64,000 nt of DNA from Limnospira fusiformis SAG 85.79 (GCF_012516315.1 NZ_CP051185.1:765459-829458), one strand, 5' to 3'; counted from the stretch's first letter, positions 10,401-19,111 are shown. Notes: generated by a model not told the origin, from the sequence alone. Program-made: numbers and translations.

Positions 10401-10866
10401 TATCGCCGCGTCCATCTCTGCCCACCCGATTTAACCAACCCAACCGCAACACCAAATAAGCCCACGAAGTCTGATCTGATTCCTCCCCTAGATGCTCTTC
10501 CACCAAAGCCTGTGATAACCGAAATCGCTGCCGGGGCAAATTCAGCGCCGCCTTTGCCAGTTCCCCCAATTGCCGATTCAAATTCTGCTTTAATTTCGTG
10601 GTATTCGTGCCACAAACTTCCGCATACTTTTCCAAGTCATTTAAATTCTGATTCCACTCATAAATTTTTCGCAGGTAACGCTGATATAACTCCGCCTGAG
10701 TGTCCGGCAACGACCCATCCCAAATCATGCAGAGCATCGTCAAACACAAGGGATTTTGGACTAAATCAAGGAGGTTTTCCCGTCCCGGTTCATGGAGGGC
10801 GGCGATTAGAGCATCTGCAGGAGTTGGGGCTAAATTTTTCATGGTATTCTGGTGGGAGTCAGGCAT
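7483..10866 (-). CDS. HEAT-repeat protein, NACHT-type but lacking its NTPase domain
   Basis: The 1127-residue protein begins in what is normally the end of a NACHT module: LIAALHEPGREN..VQNPLCLTMLCMIW, then LPDTQAELYQRYLRKIYEWN and FYHATFQEYFAALA. No Walker A or B motif occurs upstream, so the NTPase half is missing. Residues from about 330 to 910 are 17 near-identical 34-residue HEAT-like units built on GNPDAIAGLLEIIRTTE, three of them identical in a row. The last about 200 residues look like the alpha/beta tail found on cyanobacterial NACHT proteins. STAND NTPases of this class act in phage sensing. Without the switch domain this is either decayed, a partner of another protein, or expressed from a chance start. 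The ATG at 10866 has no obvious RBS. Confidence 0.75.
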   Translation of the reverse strand: MPDSHQNTMKNLAPTPADALIAALHEPGRENLLDLVQNPLCLTMLCMIWDGSLPDTQAELYQRYLRKIYEWNQNLNDLEKYAEVCGTNTTKLKQNLNRQLGELAKAALNLPRQRFRLSQALVEEHLGEESDQTSWAYLVLRLGWLNRVGRDGRGDSIFAFYHATFQEYFAALAVEDWDYFLPRNHVDSPVAGRRYRIFEKQWKQVILCWLGRKEIQAQKKEEFIRALVEFEDGVRDFYEYKTYLLAAAEINQFKTCSLATDIVRQVVKWGFGYFNTEKQEWQTFLEPIEEAAREVIPQTIRPLAMSALIELIENCPEKDSRMQAAETLGKIDPGNPKAIAVLLEIIRTTENEWARWRVADSLGKIDPGNPDAIAVLLEIIRTTENENTRYQAAFSLGEIDPGNPDAIAGLLEIIRTTEDKLTRWRAAWSLEEIGQGNPDAIAGLLEIIRTTEDEDTRRRAAYSLEEIGVGNPDAIAGLLQVIRTTENEYTRIQAAESLWKIGQGNPDAIAGLLQVIRTTENEYTRIQAAESLWKIGQGNPDAIAGLLQVIRTTENEYTRIQAAESLWKIGQGNPDAIAVLVEIIRTTEDKYTRYQAVESLGKIGQGNPDAIAGLLEIIRTTENEKTRRRAAYSLGKIGQGNPDAIAGLLEIIRTTENEKTRWLAAESLGKIGQGNPDAIAGLLEIIRTTENENTRWLAAESLGKIDPGNPDAIAGLLEIIRTTEDQDTRGLVAYSLGEIDPGNPDAIAGLLEIIRTTEDQDTRGLVAYSLGEIGQGNPDAIAGLLQVIRTTEDEKTRREAVESLGKIGQGNPDAIAGLLQVIRTTEDKLTRWRAAWSLEEIGQGNPDAIAGLVEIIRTTENESTRSLAVDSLEEIDPGNPEAIAGLLEIIRTTEDEDIRRLAAWSLGKILATPEEYAGVVSALKDCLSDEVYENNFDLFKASYKLICNCAENLPYPEFYQPWHNLPTTPHPEVEDNTPFIQQCNLALVPQILNQAIQTHPVNCQAICIDGSRFSDPSNPALQIYTTLKKAGCPPSPDGKPRTIAELQAYCEDDLSDHPIALILYEEPTDPPPQGFDIAVLNKLARFSHPPMAVIVPQRLPECRLPQFLESDPDLIAHLLQWLQNLAR
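8130..9880 (-). repeat. 17-unit, 102-bp tandem repeat encoding HEAT-like units
   Basis: The period is 102 bp (34 codons). Nearly every unit carries the HIP1 octamer GCGATCGC in the codons for DAIAG/DAIAV. Three consecutive units around 9130-9440 encode identical peptides (LLQVIRTTENEYTRIQAA), showing recent duplication or gene conversion. Confidence 0.95.
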
Positions 10867-11032
10867 AAATTACTAGAAATTACCTATTGACAAAACGACC
10901 AAATAGTGCATTGAGAAATCTTGAGTGATCCAGTCAGAAAATACCCCCTAGTTGACATGAGAAACCCTGGCTAAATTTGACTAACCTACCCGACAAGAGT
11001 AGCGATCGCCCCCGCCAATAATCTGCATAAAT
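10867..11032. other. intergenic region upstream of the HEAT gene
   Basis: About 165 bases between two minus-strand genes. The missing NACHT P-loop region is not recognisable here, so the 5' part of the HEAT gene appears to be fully deleted rather than frameshifted. Confidence 0.4.
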
Positions 11033-12145
11033 TTAGTTGAGGTTTAACTGCTTGAGCAGGGCTTCACCTGTCGTCTGGGGAACATTATACTCAGATAGAG
11101 TTGTTGCGTCAATTGCACCGCCGCCATAGGTCAAAACTCCCCATTGCCCCTGTTCTTTTCGGAGCAACATCATCCCGGCTGTTTCCCCTTGCTGCCAAGT
11201 AAGTAAAGCCGTGTCATCAGCGATCGCCATTTTTTCAATGGTTGGGGTAGGCAACCCTGCTGCTAAGGCTCCCGGTTCCAAAAACATGAGGGCAATGCGT
11301 TGTATTTCTTGGCGGTCTGAAGTTGGCTGATTGCTGACTGTGAAATTATTGAGGTCAAACTGTGCAGAAATTTCGATGATCTGCTCTCTCGCATCGAGTT
11401 CTAGCTGATGCCAACGGGCTTTATCTGTAGTCACGTTGAGCGCCATTTTTTTAATGGTTGGGGTAGGCAACCCTGCCCCGGCTAAGGCTCCCGGTTGCCA
11501 AAACATAAGGGCAATGGGTTGTATTTCTTGGCGGTCTGAAGTTGGCTGATTGCTGACTGTGGAATTATTGAGGTCAAACTGTGCAGAAATTTCCATGATC
11601 TGCTTTCTCGCATCGAGTTCTAGCTGATGCCAACGGGCTTTATCTGTAGTCACGTTTATCTGTCGGTTTCCAACTAACTCTACAATGGTCTGGCGAGCTT
11701 CTGGGAGTAGCACAAAAACCTCATCAGAGTGGAAGTAGCGAATTGCATAGATATCTGCGTTCTCATTGAGCAAATATCCGGCACCATCACCCTCACTAGC
11801 CAGAGATGAAGAGGCATAAACCACTTGAATCAAGCCCTGGGAGTCAGTCATCGTGCAGAGCTGATAACGCAAATTCCCGACAATTTTTTCCTGTTGTTGA
11901 CAGGCTCGCCGGGTCAAACGCTCAAATTCTGTATAAATTGCCTCGGCGTTGTAGTGCCTCGATGCCAACCCAGAGGGGCTGGATACAGTAACGGGAGATG
12001 AGGCGATCGCAGCGTTTTGGGGTAGAAAAGACTCCGAAGATGGTCTTATAGTCTGCTCAGTAGTCTGCCCAGTTGTCAACTGCCCACAAGCCAATAATCC
12101 ACAACTCAACCCCAGGAGTCCAGCCCAGCTCAAAGTTTTGGTCAT
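11033..12145 (-). CDS. putative lipoprotein with an internal duplication
   Basis: A 370-residue protein with a clear lipoprotein signal: MTKTLSWAGLLGLSCGLLACG, with Cys20 as the likely lipidated residue. The following Thr/Ser-rich stretch looks like a linker. No family is recognised. A block of about 72 residues is present twice in tandem, each copy starting NVTTDKARWHQLELDA and ending LPTPTI(K/E)KMA. The matching DNA duplication is about 220 bp (around 11220-11440 and 11441-11660). The C-terminal part (LLTWQQGETAGMMLLRKEQGQWGVLTYGGG) resembles a small beta domain. Expected location: periplasmic side of a membrane. Confidence 0.75.
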   Translation of the reverse strand: MTKTLSWAGLLGLSCGLLACGQLTTGQTTEQTIRPSSESFLPQNAAIASSPVTVSSPSGLASRHYNAEAIYTEFERLTRRACQQQEKIVGNLRYQLCTMTDSQGLIQVVYASSSLASEGDGAGYLLNENADIYAIRYFHSDEVFVLLPEARQTIVELVGNRQINVTTDKARWHQLELDARKQIMEISAQFDLNNSTVSNQPTSDRQEIQPIALMFWQPGALAGAGLPTPTIKKMALNVTTDKARWHQLELDAREQIIEISAQFDLNNFTVSNQPTSDRQEIQRIALMFLEPGALAAGLPTPTIEKMAIADDTALLTWQQGETAGMMLLRKEQGQWGVLTYGGGAIDATTLSEYNVPQTTGEALLKQLNLN

Positions 12146-12202
12146 CTTTTAGTGACATCGAATAAATAGACTTTGAGTTTAGCATACTGCCTACAGCATC
12201 GT

Positions 12203-12421
12203 TTATCGTCCGGGTAAGGAGCGATCGCGCCGTTGGGGTTTGGGTGATGAGGGTAGAGCGATCGCGCCGTCCCTTGGCTCATTGGGAAAACATCTTTTTG
12301 ACCAATGGAGCTTTATCGATGGTGTTTGGTCGAGAACAATTTGCCCTTCCTTACCCTGAAACTGGCAGGCAATTCGCGTCTGGTAGGCTTTCCCTTGTGT
12401 CGTCATTGGGGCAATAATCAC
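12203..12421 (-). pseudogene. mazF (PemK-type) toxin fragment, copy 1
   Basis: Carries the middle of a MazF toxin, IIAPMTTQGKAYQTRIACQFQGKEGQIVLDQ, but lacks the N-terminal VNLDPT..KRPC part. Past DQ the frame is shifted: the alternative frame reads TIDKARLVKKMFSQ followed by a stop, as expected for MazF. The same shift occurs in the copy at 22493-22762, so the two descend from one already broken gene. Non-functional. Confidence 0.8.
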
Positions 12422-12518
12422 CGTGGCAATATAAAGGTAGTCTCCTTGGCAAACTCTCTGTTTTCAGCGATCGCAATTAGCAACTATTTCAACCTACCAC
12501 AGGGAGATAGCTTGACAA

Positions 12519-12839
12519 TTATTTTGCTTTGTGATATCTCAGGTTTATTGGTGCGAAATTTAGAATTAACCGTGCTACGGAGACGAGCGCGCGCACTTTC
12601 CCGATGCGCCCAGTCAATTTCAGGCTCATTAGCAATTCATGGGCGATCGTTTTTAGGCTGTCATTGCCCATCACTTCCACGGCGCTTTCGTTCTCCGCCA
12701 GATCGTCATAAAAGGCGATTTCATCCGCAGAAAGTCCTTGTTCCTCGCCCCGTTGGCGGGCGGCTTTAATATCTTGAGCCAGATTGATTAATTCTTGCAG
12801 AACTTCAACCGTTGATCTATTGGTCTTGTTTGTAAACAA
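12519..12839 (-). pseudogene. hsdR C-terminal relic (type I restriction)
   Basis: STVEVLQELINLAQDIKAARQRGEE, FYDDLAENESAVEVMG and IAHELL are the C-terminal helicase-end (DUF3387) segment of type I HsdR proteins. Just after HELLMS the frame shifts: the next frame reads IDWAHRESARARLRSTV, the normal continuation. It joins directly to the truncated mazF upstream, so a deletion fused the two. It is not part of the intact hsdR at 15437-18532, which has a different tail. Confidence 0.8.
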
Positions 12840-13075
12840 TCAGCAATAGATTTTTGGGTTAATCCATTAACAGAAGAAGGATTAATTTCAACATTAGTTT
12901 TAATTTTGGCTTTTTTACTATTCCATTCAGTTATGGGAACAACTTGAATTATAGGAACTCTTTGATTATAAGTATTATTGGTCACAATAATACAAGGACG
13001 AATTTTCCCTGTTTCCGAGCCTTTGGTTGGCTCAAGATTAACGTCAATAATCATTCCTATTTCTAGTTTACTCAT
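12788..13075 (-). pseudogene. mazF-type toxin with replaced C-terminus
   Basis: MSKLEIGMIIDVNLEPTKGSETGKIRPCIIVTNN is a MazF/PemK start with the conserved Arg-Pro-Cys region, and QVVPITEW and GLTQKSIADCLQTRPID follow the family. After that the reading enters hsdR-relic DNA and ends at 95 residues, roughly 15-20 short. The final helix is lost, so toxicity is doubtful. It sits directly downstream of its likely antitoxin with a few bases of overlap. Confidence 0.7.
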
Positions 13076-13323
13076 TCTACAAAATCCAATAATGCTGACT
13101 CAGTTAATTCTTTAAGTTCATTACTTTCTTGATATATTTCTGCATACAAATTAGCAGATTGTTCTAAATCTAATTCTTCTTGAATCTTCTTTTTAAGTGT
13201 TGTTTCTACTAATTTACTTGCCAAGAGATTTAAAAAATCTTCCTCACTTTCAGTAAATAGTTCTACAACAATTTCTTTAATCATATTTTTAAGTTGATTT
13301 TGTTCTAAGAATAAGTCAGACAT
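13072..13323 (-). CDS. antitoxin of the adjacent MazF-type toxin
   Basis: An 83-residue acidic, largely helical protein (MSDLFLEQNQLKNMIKEIVVELF...ELTESALLDFVE). Its stop overlaps the toxin start by a few bases, the usual antitoxin-toxin coupling, with an AGGTTATT purine stretch upstream. No domain is recognised, so the antitoxin call rests on position, size and charge. Confidence 0.6.
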   Translation of the reverse strand: MSDLFLEQNQLKNMIKEIVVELFTESEEDFLNLLASKLVETTLKKKIQEELDLEQSANLYAEIYQESNELKELTESALLDFVE

Positions 13324-13400
13324 AATAACCTCCGTAATGTATCAATGGCAGAATCAGGAATATTCTGGATTTCTTTAAGTCGTTTCGGCGAGATACTCAT
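13305..13400 (-). pseudogene. 31-codon antitoxin N-terminal scrap
   Basis: Reads MSISPKRLKEIQNIPDSAID with a good GGAGAC ribosome site upstream. This start is common to cyanobacterial BrnA-like or related antitoxins. After ID the frame runs into the next gene and stops. It overlaps the start of the 13072-13323 antitoxin. Confidence 0.5.
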
Positions 13401-13518
13401 AATTTTGTCTCCGTCTCCTTTTGGTTTTTGTTTTCATCCCATTCACATTCCCTTGTAGGTTAAATACATTTTGTATATATATCAACAATAGCATAAGATT
13501 GAGTTTCAATAATAAAAA

Positions 13519-13922
13519 TTAAATATTTTCCTCCGAATCCTCAAGTTGTAAACTTTTTACTCTTTGAAACTCCTTAGTATTATGAGTTACTAAAATCAGA
13601 TTATTAGCTAAAGCAATAGCCGCAATCTGAAAGTCATAAGCACCTATAGGAGTACCTAATTTTGATAATTCCGAGCGAATTTCACCATAAATTTTCGCTG
13701 ATTTACCATTAAAGGGTAAACTAACATATTGAGAGAAAAATAACTCATATAAAGCTAGATTTTGCTCTTTTTTAGCACTACGACAAGCAAATATAATTCT
13801 GCTTTGACTACATCACATAAACAAATATCTTGGCGAGGAGTAATTTTAAATTTATTGATTACATTAAGATTACGTCCCGTTAAATATTGAATACAGGTAT
13901 TGGTATCTAACAAATAAATCAT
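13519..13922 (-). pseudogene. vapC PIN-domain toxin, frameshifted
   Basis: Starts MIYLLDTNTCIQYLTGRN, the PIN motif with the first catalytic Asp, then ICLCDVVKAEL with the conserved Glu. The frame is lost there and continues in another as IFACRSAKKEQNLALYELFF, LGTPIGAYDFQIAAIAL (catalytic Asp) and NLILVTHNTKEFQRV, to TAA at 13519. One frameshift separates two otherwise well-conserved halves. Its ATG overlaps the vapB stop (ATGA). Confidence 0.85.
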
Positions 13923-14167
13923 GATTCAATATCCCAAATTCTCTCATCACAATTTACTAATTCTTCTCTAATTAAAACTTCACCTTCCCACTTGCCCGCA
14001 GTCTTTTCAAAAAAATCAGCAGGATAACCTAATTCTTCAGGTGTTGGTATTGTTTCTTCAACCAAATCACTAATAACAATTTCTAATTCTTTGTTAGCTA
14101 ATTGTTGGGGAAGTTGTAATAATAACTTCCCTTCAGGATCAGTTTTTAATTTGAGTTTGATTTTCAT
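13919..14167 (-). CDS. VapB-type antitoxin
   Basis: An 82-residue protein beginning MKIKLKLKTDPEGKLLLQLP, a basic beta-strand start like AbrB/VapB antitoxins, with an acidic C-terminal half (EELGYPADFFEKTAG, CDERIWDIES) of the toxin-binding kind. It overlaps the vapC relic by four bases. The toxin is frameshifted, so this antitoxin is probably an orphan. Confidence 0.7.
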   Translation of the reverse strand: MKIKLKLKTDPEGKLLLQLPQQLANKELEIVISDLVEETIPTPEELGYPADFFEKTAGKWEGEVLIREELVNCDERIWDIES

Positions 14168-14382
14168 AGTAAAATTTCTCCCTAAAACTAAGAGGTGTCA
14201 AAAATTGCTAGATCTAGCATACACAAAACTTGATTCCTCGCCCAATTCCTGAACTGGCAAGGGGTTCAGCCTTTTTTAAAGGTGGATGTTATACAGAATC
14301 AAGGGGATATGCACCTTAGCCTCAAAAAGCTACAAGTCTTTACTGCCAGGAGTTACTGTTTTTAATCACTCTGGGCAAAGAA
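14168..14382. other. intergenic, nothing recognised
   Basis: No reading frame, hairpin or repeat that I can support. It separates the vapBC relic from a decayed minus-strand fragment. Confidence 0.4.
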
Positions 14383-14665
14383 TCACCGGATAAAGGTTTC
14401 CATCTGCTCCGCCTCAAAGGGTAAATTCGGATACACATCAAACCCGGAAAAGGCATTTTTATCGGCTTCCCAAACATTCACCCGACAAAAGGCGATACGG
14501 CTACCGCCACACTCAGCGATCGCTCCTTCAACTCTCGCCGACTTCAGCCATTGTTCCAGAATTAAAGCTACATCAAGGAAGATACCGAATTAGGTTTTTG
14601 CTACCTTCGGCTGTAAAAATAACAACCACCTTTTCACCTGGCTTGAGCAAGTCACGGGCTTTCAC
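14383..14665 (-). pseudogene. unrecognised small gene, frameshifted
   Basis: A GTG at 14665 with GGAG a few bases upstream opens MKARDLLKPGEKVVVIFTA and runs to a TGA. A shifted frame continues as FLDVALILEQWLKSARVEGAIA and CRVNVWEADKNAFSGFDVYP to a stop at 14383. Codon content looks real in both halves but I do not recognise a family. It lies between mazF scraps, so it is probably debris. Confidence 0.35.
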
Positions 14666-14702
14666 AAATCACTCCTACAATATCAATAATGGCAAGGTTT
14701 GA

Positions 14703-14835
14703 TCAAACTGTACCCTGAAACTGGCAGGCAATTCGCGTCGGGTAGGCTTTCCCTTTTGTCGTCATTGGTGCAATAATCACCGTGGCAATATAAAGGTAGT
14801 CTCCTTGGCAAACTCTCTATTTTCAGCGATCGCAG
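14703..14835 (-). pseudogene. mazF toxin fragment, copy 3 (very short)
   Basis: Bases 14703-14835 match 12350-12480 closely, including the codons for APMTT(K/Q)GKAYPTRIAC and the same break upstream into a common flank ending in GCGATCGCAG. Only about 30 codons remain. It is a third copy of the same decayed toxin locus. Confidence 0.7.
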
Positions 14836-14867
14836 CCAGCACGTCTCTTACTCTATTTTTCCAATTC

Positions 14868-15158
14868 CTAGAAGGCACGAATCGCCTCCTGAAAAACGGG
14901 TTCTCGTAGATCAAGTTTGAGGGAGTCGGGCGTACCTAGATCAACTGATCTTTCTAAAATCTCCTCTAGGTATCGTTTCAACCGGACAAAAGTGAATAAC
15001 CCAACTGGACGATCAAACTCGACGAGCAGATCAACATCACTGTTTATGTGCGCTTCATCCCTTGCCACTGAACCAAAGATCATCCGAGACTTCACGCCAA
15101 AATTTTTTAGTGTGTTTTGGTGATTTGCGAGTAATGTCAGGGCTTCCTGTTTTCGCAC
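14868..15158 (-). CDS. MNT-type nucleotidyltransferase (MntA-like antitoxin)
   Basis: A 96-residue minimal nucleotidyltransferase. The motif GSVARDEAHINSDVDLLVEF (residues about 29-48) has the Gly-Ser and paired Asp metal ligands of the family. In HEPN/MNT modules such proteins adenylylate and silence a HEPN ribonuclease. No HEPN gene is found next to it: the downstream DNA is mazF debris, so it looks like an orphan. The start MRKQEALTLLANHQ is typical. Confidence 0.8.
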   Translation of the reverse strand: MRKQEALTLLANHQNTLKNFGVKSRMIFGSVARDEAHINSDVDLLVEFDRPVGLFTFVRLKRYLEEILERSVDLGTPDSLKLDLREPVFQEAIRAF

Positions 15159-15436
15159 TGCCTAACCTGCCAGAAAGAGACTTATTGAAAATTGTAGCGT
15201 ATAACATTCCCTCTCGTGAGTGGTTATCGCGCCGTTGGGGTTTGGGTGATCAGGGTAGAGCGATCGCGATTGGTAAAAATCACAATCGCCCCAACTCCCG
15301 TAGATTCTGCAATTTCAACTCAAAATCTTCCACGTCGTAGGAGTAGAAGGGAATATGGCGATCCGGTCGGGTGCAGTGATTGGTTATGGGTTTTGGTACA
15401 ATGGCTTCCCTATCGTTTTTTCGTGAATGGGTAGTC
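15159..15436. other. intergenic scar with shared island sequence
   Basis: Bases about 15226-15262 repeat the sequence at 12226-12262 (CGCCGTTGGGGTTTGGGTGA, then AGGGTAGAGCGATCGCG). The minus strand around 15270-15365 can be read as RPDRHIPFYSYDVEDFEL, probably the tail of a lost gene that I do not recognise. Confidence 0.5.
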
Positions 15437-18400
15437 CTAAATCTGCCCGCCTACGTCTTTAAACTTCTCAACAAACGCCGAGATTTTCTGGAAAACGCTC
15501 TGCTTTTTGGTTTTGTATTGTGGATTAAGCGGACTCATTTTAGGCAGTGTTGAATTTAACTCAGTCCCATTCTCGCTGGCGAACTTGCGTTTCAGCGAGG
15601 CACTGATATAGCGTCGCGCCGCTTCTTCATTCAAGCCTTCTGAATGAATCAACTCATCTGCTTCGCGGGCTTGCTCGGCTTGGGCAAATTTAAAGAAAGC
15701 ATCAATGATGCTCGCCTTATCTGCCATCTCATCGAGATTGGTTTGATTAATAAAATCTACAATCAGGCTTTCTTTGGCTCGATTGCCTAGGCTGGCTCGA
15801 ATCAAGCGGCGCACTTCTTCGATCAACTCACCTTTATTTTGATTCTTTTTGTTTTGCTCAAAAATTAGCTCAAGAATGTAATCCAGATTTATTTCTTGGG
15901 ATTTCAGCAAATCCACTTCAAACACCACATCATCCCAATCGATCGCCAATTTTGCTTGTTCACCGTCCGCTTTTTCCCGGCGTAACCAGTCGCGGATATC
16001 GTTGTAGGTCGAGCGGTAATCTTGAATGGTGCGATCGCTCGGAATTTTGATCGCTTGCAGTGCCGTCAGGTCTTCATCAGTTAAATAGTGTTCCTCTTTA
16101 AACGCTGCCACCGCCGCCGGGTCATTTATATCCACCTGTTGCAAGGCTTTCAGGCTGGCAAATTCATCGTAGTTTTGCAGCACATTTTCAACGCGCAAAT
16201 ATTCGCCAAATAGCTTGGCAAAGTCTTTTTTGTCTGTTTCTAAAAAAATCTCGTCGGGGTTGGGAAAACGCTCCTCTAATTCCGTGACTATTTCCAAAAA
16301 GCCGCGCCGTGCTTCACCCGTCACCGCATCCGTAAAGCCCTCCATATATTCCCTGTAGCTTTTTTCCAACACCACGTTTTTCGTGTTTTTATCGCCAAAT
16401 AGGGTAATAGCGTCAATGGTGGCTTGTTCCAAATCGCGGAAGGTGACGATATTGCCAAAGGTTTTGGTAGCATTATAAATGCGGTTGGTGCGTGAATAGG
16501 CTTGCAGCAAACCGTGATAGCGCAGGTTTTTATCCACAAATAAGGTGTTAAGTGTGGGCGCATCAAATCCCGTCAGGAACATCCCCACGACAATCAGCAG
16601 GTCAATTTCTTGGGCTTTTACTTGCTTGGCGAGATCGCGGTAGTAGTTTTGGAAACCGTTGCTATCTACGCTGAAGTTGGTTTTAAACAGGGCGTTATAG
16701 TCAGCGATCGCCGAGCTTAAAAATTCTTTGGCGCTGCTGTTCATAGCTGATACATCAAAGCTTTCATCCAAAATTTCCCCCACGGCTTCTTGTTCTTCAT
16801 TGGCTGCAAAGGAAAAAATTGTCGCGATTTTCAAAGGTTTCTCGCGGTCTTTTTGCAACTTATTAAATGTTTCGTAATACAGCTTGGCAGCGTCCACACT
16901 GCTCACCGCAAACAGCGCGTTAAACCCTTTGCCGCCCCCTTGCAAGCGGTGGGTTTTTTGGCGGAAGTTCTTCAAGATGTATTCAGAAATCTCGCGAATG
17001 CGATCGGGGTGTAACAGGGCTTGTTTGTTTTCGGCGGCGCTCAGTTTTTGCTGGTCTTGCTCCGTTTCAATCGCTTTGAACTTGGGACGAACATCGTTGT
17101 AGTCCACCTTGAACTTCAGCACTTTTTCATCACGGATCGCGTCCGTGATTACATAGGAATGCAATTCACGACCAAAGACGCTGGCGGTGGTGTCTGCGCC
17201 CAGGGCGTTTTGCGGAAAAATGGGCGTCCCAGTGAATCCAAACTGATAAAACCGTTTAAATTTTTTCCGTAAGTTCTTCTGCGCCTCACCAAACTGGCTG
17301 CGGTGGCATTCATCAAAAATAAACACCACTTGCTTTTTATAGATGGCTAGGTCGCTTTCGGTTTTCATCAGGTTATTGAGTTTCTGGATCGTGGTAACGA
17401 TGATTTTATTGTCATCTTTCTCCAGATTACGCTTCAGCCCCGCAGTGCTGTCAGAGCCATTCACGCTATCGGGCGAAAAGCGTTGATATTCTTTCATGGT
17501 TTGGTAGTCGAGGTCTTTGCGATCGACCACAAAAAACACTTTGTCGATAAAATCTAGCTCCGTCGCCAGCCGCGCCGCTTTGAAGCTGGTTAGGGTTTTG
17601 CCGGAGCCGGTGGTGTGCCAGATATAGCCGCCGCCCTCAAGACGGCTCCAGTGTTTGGCTTGGTAGGCGCTGTTGATTTTCCATAAAATGCGCTCGGTGG
17701 CCGCAATCTGGTAGGGGCGCATCACCAGCAAGGTGTTATTTACATCAAACACCGAATACTTCAACAGGACACTGAGGAGGATGTTTTTCTCAAAAAAGGT
17801 GGCGGTAAAGTCTTTCAGGTCTTTAATCAGGGTGTTATCGGCTTTCGCCCAGTGCATGGTGAAGTCAAAGCTATTTTTATTGCGCTGGGTGGTGTTGGCA
17901 AAGTAGCGGGTATTGGTTCCGTTGGAAATAACAAACAGTTGCAAATATTTATAGAGGGAATGTTCGGCGTTAAAGCTTTCTTTGCTGTAGCGATGGATTT
18001 GGTTAAAGGCTTCACGAATTGCCACGCCGCGTTTTTTGAGTTCGATTTGCACTAGCGGCAAGCCGTTGACTAAGATGGTGACATCGTAGCGGTTGGCTTG
18101 GGTCCCCTTTTGTTCAAATTGTTCGATCACTTGTACTTTGTTGCGGGGAAGGTTCTTTTTGTCCAGCAGGTAGATGTTTTGAATGCGACCATCATCAAAT
18201 ACAAAATCATGGATATAGTTTTCATGGATTTTGCGGGTTTTCTCAATAATGCTGTCGCCCGGTTTATCTAGAAAGGTTTCTACAAAGCGCTGCCATTCGC
18301 TATCGGTAAACTGCACATGATTGAGGGTCTGCAACTGCTCGCGCACGTTGGCTAACATGGCTTGGGGTTTGGTTAATTTCGGCAGGTAATGATAGCCTTG

Positions 18401-18532
18401 ATTAACTAAGTCCTGAATCAATTCGCGCTGTAAATCGCTTTCGCTTTGGTAACTATTGCTCTGCGGTATTTTGGTGTATTGATCCAGAATGATAAAGTTA
18501 TTGGATTCGGCGATCGCCTTGTAGTCGGTCAT
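15437..18532 (-). CDS. hsdR: type I restriction enzyme, R subunit
   Basis: A 1031-residue motor and nuclease subunit that translocates DNA and cuts it when the HsdM/HsdS target is unmethylated. The N-terminal nuclease has D150 and ELKK from E164. Walker A HTTGSGKT is at about 306-313, the DECH box at 407-410 and FGFTGTP at about 432. Conserved helicase blocks such as [12 protein letters not shown] and AYSRTNRI are present further on. The length is normal and no disruption is visible. It is the last gene of a minus-strand hsd operon, separated from hsdS by a higA module. The start [12 protein letters not shown] follows an hsdS-tail duplicate by two bases. Confidence 0.93.
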   Translation of the reverse strand: MTDYKAIAESNNFIILDQYTKIPQSNSYQSESDLQRELIQDLVNQGYHYLPKLTKPQAMLANVREQLQTLNHVQFTDSEWQRFVETFLDKPGDSIIEKTRKIHENYIHDFVFDDGRIQNIYLLDKKNLPRNKVQVIEQFEQKGTQANRYDVTILVNGLPLVQIELKKRGVAIREAFNQIHRYSKESFNAEHSLYKYLQLFVISNGTNTRYFANTTQRNKNSFDFTMHWAKADNTLIKDLKDFTATFFEKNILLSVLLKYSVFDVNNTLLVMRPYQIAATERILWKINSAYQAKHWSRLEGGGYIWHTTGSGKTLTSFKAARLATELDFIDKVFFVVDRKDLDYQTMKEYQRFSPDSVNGSDSTAGLKRNLEKDDNKIIVTTIQKLNNLMKTESDLAIYKKQVVFIFDECHRSQFGEAQKNLRKKFKRFYQFGFTGTPIFPQNALGADTTASVFGRELHSYVITDAIRDEKVLKFKVDYNDVRPKFKAIETEQDQQKLSAAENKQALLHPDRIREISEYILKNFRQKTHRLQGGGKGFNALFAVSSVDAAKLYYETFNKLQKDREKPLKIATIFSFAANEEQEAVGEILDESFDVSAMNSSAKEFLSSAIADYNALFKTNFSVDSNGFQNYYRDLAKQVKAQEIDLLIVVGMFLTGFDAPTLNTLFVDKNLRYHGLLQAYSRTNRIYNATKTFGNIVTFRDLEQATIDAITLFGDKNTKNVVLEKSYREYMEGFTDAVTGEARRGFLEIVTELEERFPNPDEIFLETDKKDFAKLFGEYLRVENVLQNYDEFASLKALQQVDINDPAAVAAFKEEHYLTDEDLTALQAIKIPSDRTIQDYRSTYNDIRDWLRREKADGEQAKLAIDWDDVVFEVDLLKSQEINLDYILELIFEQNKKNQNKGELIEEVRRLIRASLGNRAKESLIVDFINQTNLDEMADKASIIDAFFKFAQAEQAREADELIHSEGLNEEAARRYISASLKRKFASENGTELNSTLPKMSPLNPQYKTKKQSVFQKISAFVEKFKDVGGQI

Positions 18533-18584
18533 CTATGCCTCCGTTTTGGGAAAGGTGAGCAGTAAATCGCGGTAATATTCGTAT
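18491..18584 (-). repeat. duplicated hsdS-tail/hsdR-start junction, copy next to hsdR
   Basis: Encodes YEYYRDLLLTFPKTEA-stop followed by the hsdR start. Copy 2 at 19112-19200 encodes YNYYSDLLLTFPKTEA-stop then MTNYKAIAQSNN. The two differ at several bases and so come from different hsdS/hsdR alleles. The higA module lies exactly between them. Confidence 0.85.
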
Positions 18585-18594
18585 GGCTTTACTG

Positions 18595-18903
18595 TTAGTC
18601 TTGCCGGGAACAAACTTCCATTTTTAATTTTTCTCCGATTGCATCTTCAGCTACATCCAGATCATAATCCATTTGCAAACCCATCCAAAACCGGGCGGAC
18701 ATATTGAAATAATAGGCTAAACGTAGGGCTGTATCTGCCGTAATTCTACGTTTACCGTGAATAATTTCATTAATTCGACGTGCAGGTACACGCAAGGCTA
18801 GAGCAACCTGATTTTGACTCAGATTCATGGGCTTGAGAAATTCTTCTAACAGGACTTCGCCAGGATGTACAGGGGTCAATTTATCTAATTTATTTTTTGT
18901 CAT
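18595..18903 (-). CDS. higA: HigA-type antitoxin (XRE helix-turn-helix)
   Basis: A 102-residue protein starting near LTPVHPGEVLLEEFLKPMN, the HigA/VapI signature, with HTH NQVALALRVPARRINEIIHG and the tail ALRLAYYFNMSARFWMGLQ. It represses its own promoter and neutralises HigB mRNA interferase in known pairs. Only a C-terminal scrap of higB remains upstream. The module is inserted between hsdS and hsdR and would be co-transcribed with them. Confidence 0.88.
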   Translation of the reverse strand: MTKNKLDKLTPVHPGEVLLEEFLKPMNLSQNQVALALRVPARRINEIIHGKRRITADTALRLAYYFNMSARFWMGLQMDYDLDVAEDAIGEKLKMEVCSRQD

Positions 18904-18912
18904 GATTCCACC

Positions 18913-19038
18913 TCAGTGATAGTCAACAATTTCTACATCTGTTGCATCCCCATCTTTCCACCCAAAGCAAATTCTCCATTGGTCATTAATTCGGATACTA
19001 TACTGACCGATTCTACTGCCTACCAAGCGTTCAACGAG
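18913..19038 (-). pseudogene. higB toxin, C-terminal scrap
   Basis: Reads RIGQYSIRINDQWRICFGW and then DATDVEIVDYH-stop, the end of HigB/RelE-type toxins. The first half of the gene, with its start, is missing. It sits nine bases before higA, the usual higBA order, so the toxin was lost and the antitoxin kept. Confidence 0.8.
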
Positions 19039-19111
19039 TCACGTTAAACGTCAAGCGCAAATTTCTCAGAAAAAATTCTTTCTTTTCCGAGAGATGGAAG
19101 TTGAGCCAGCA

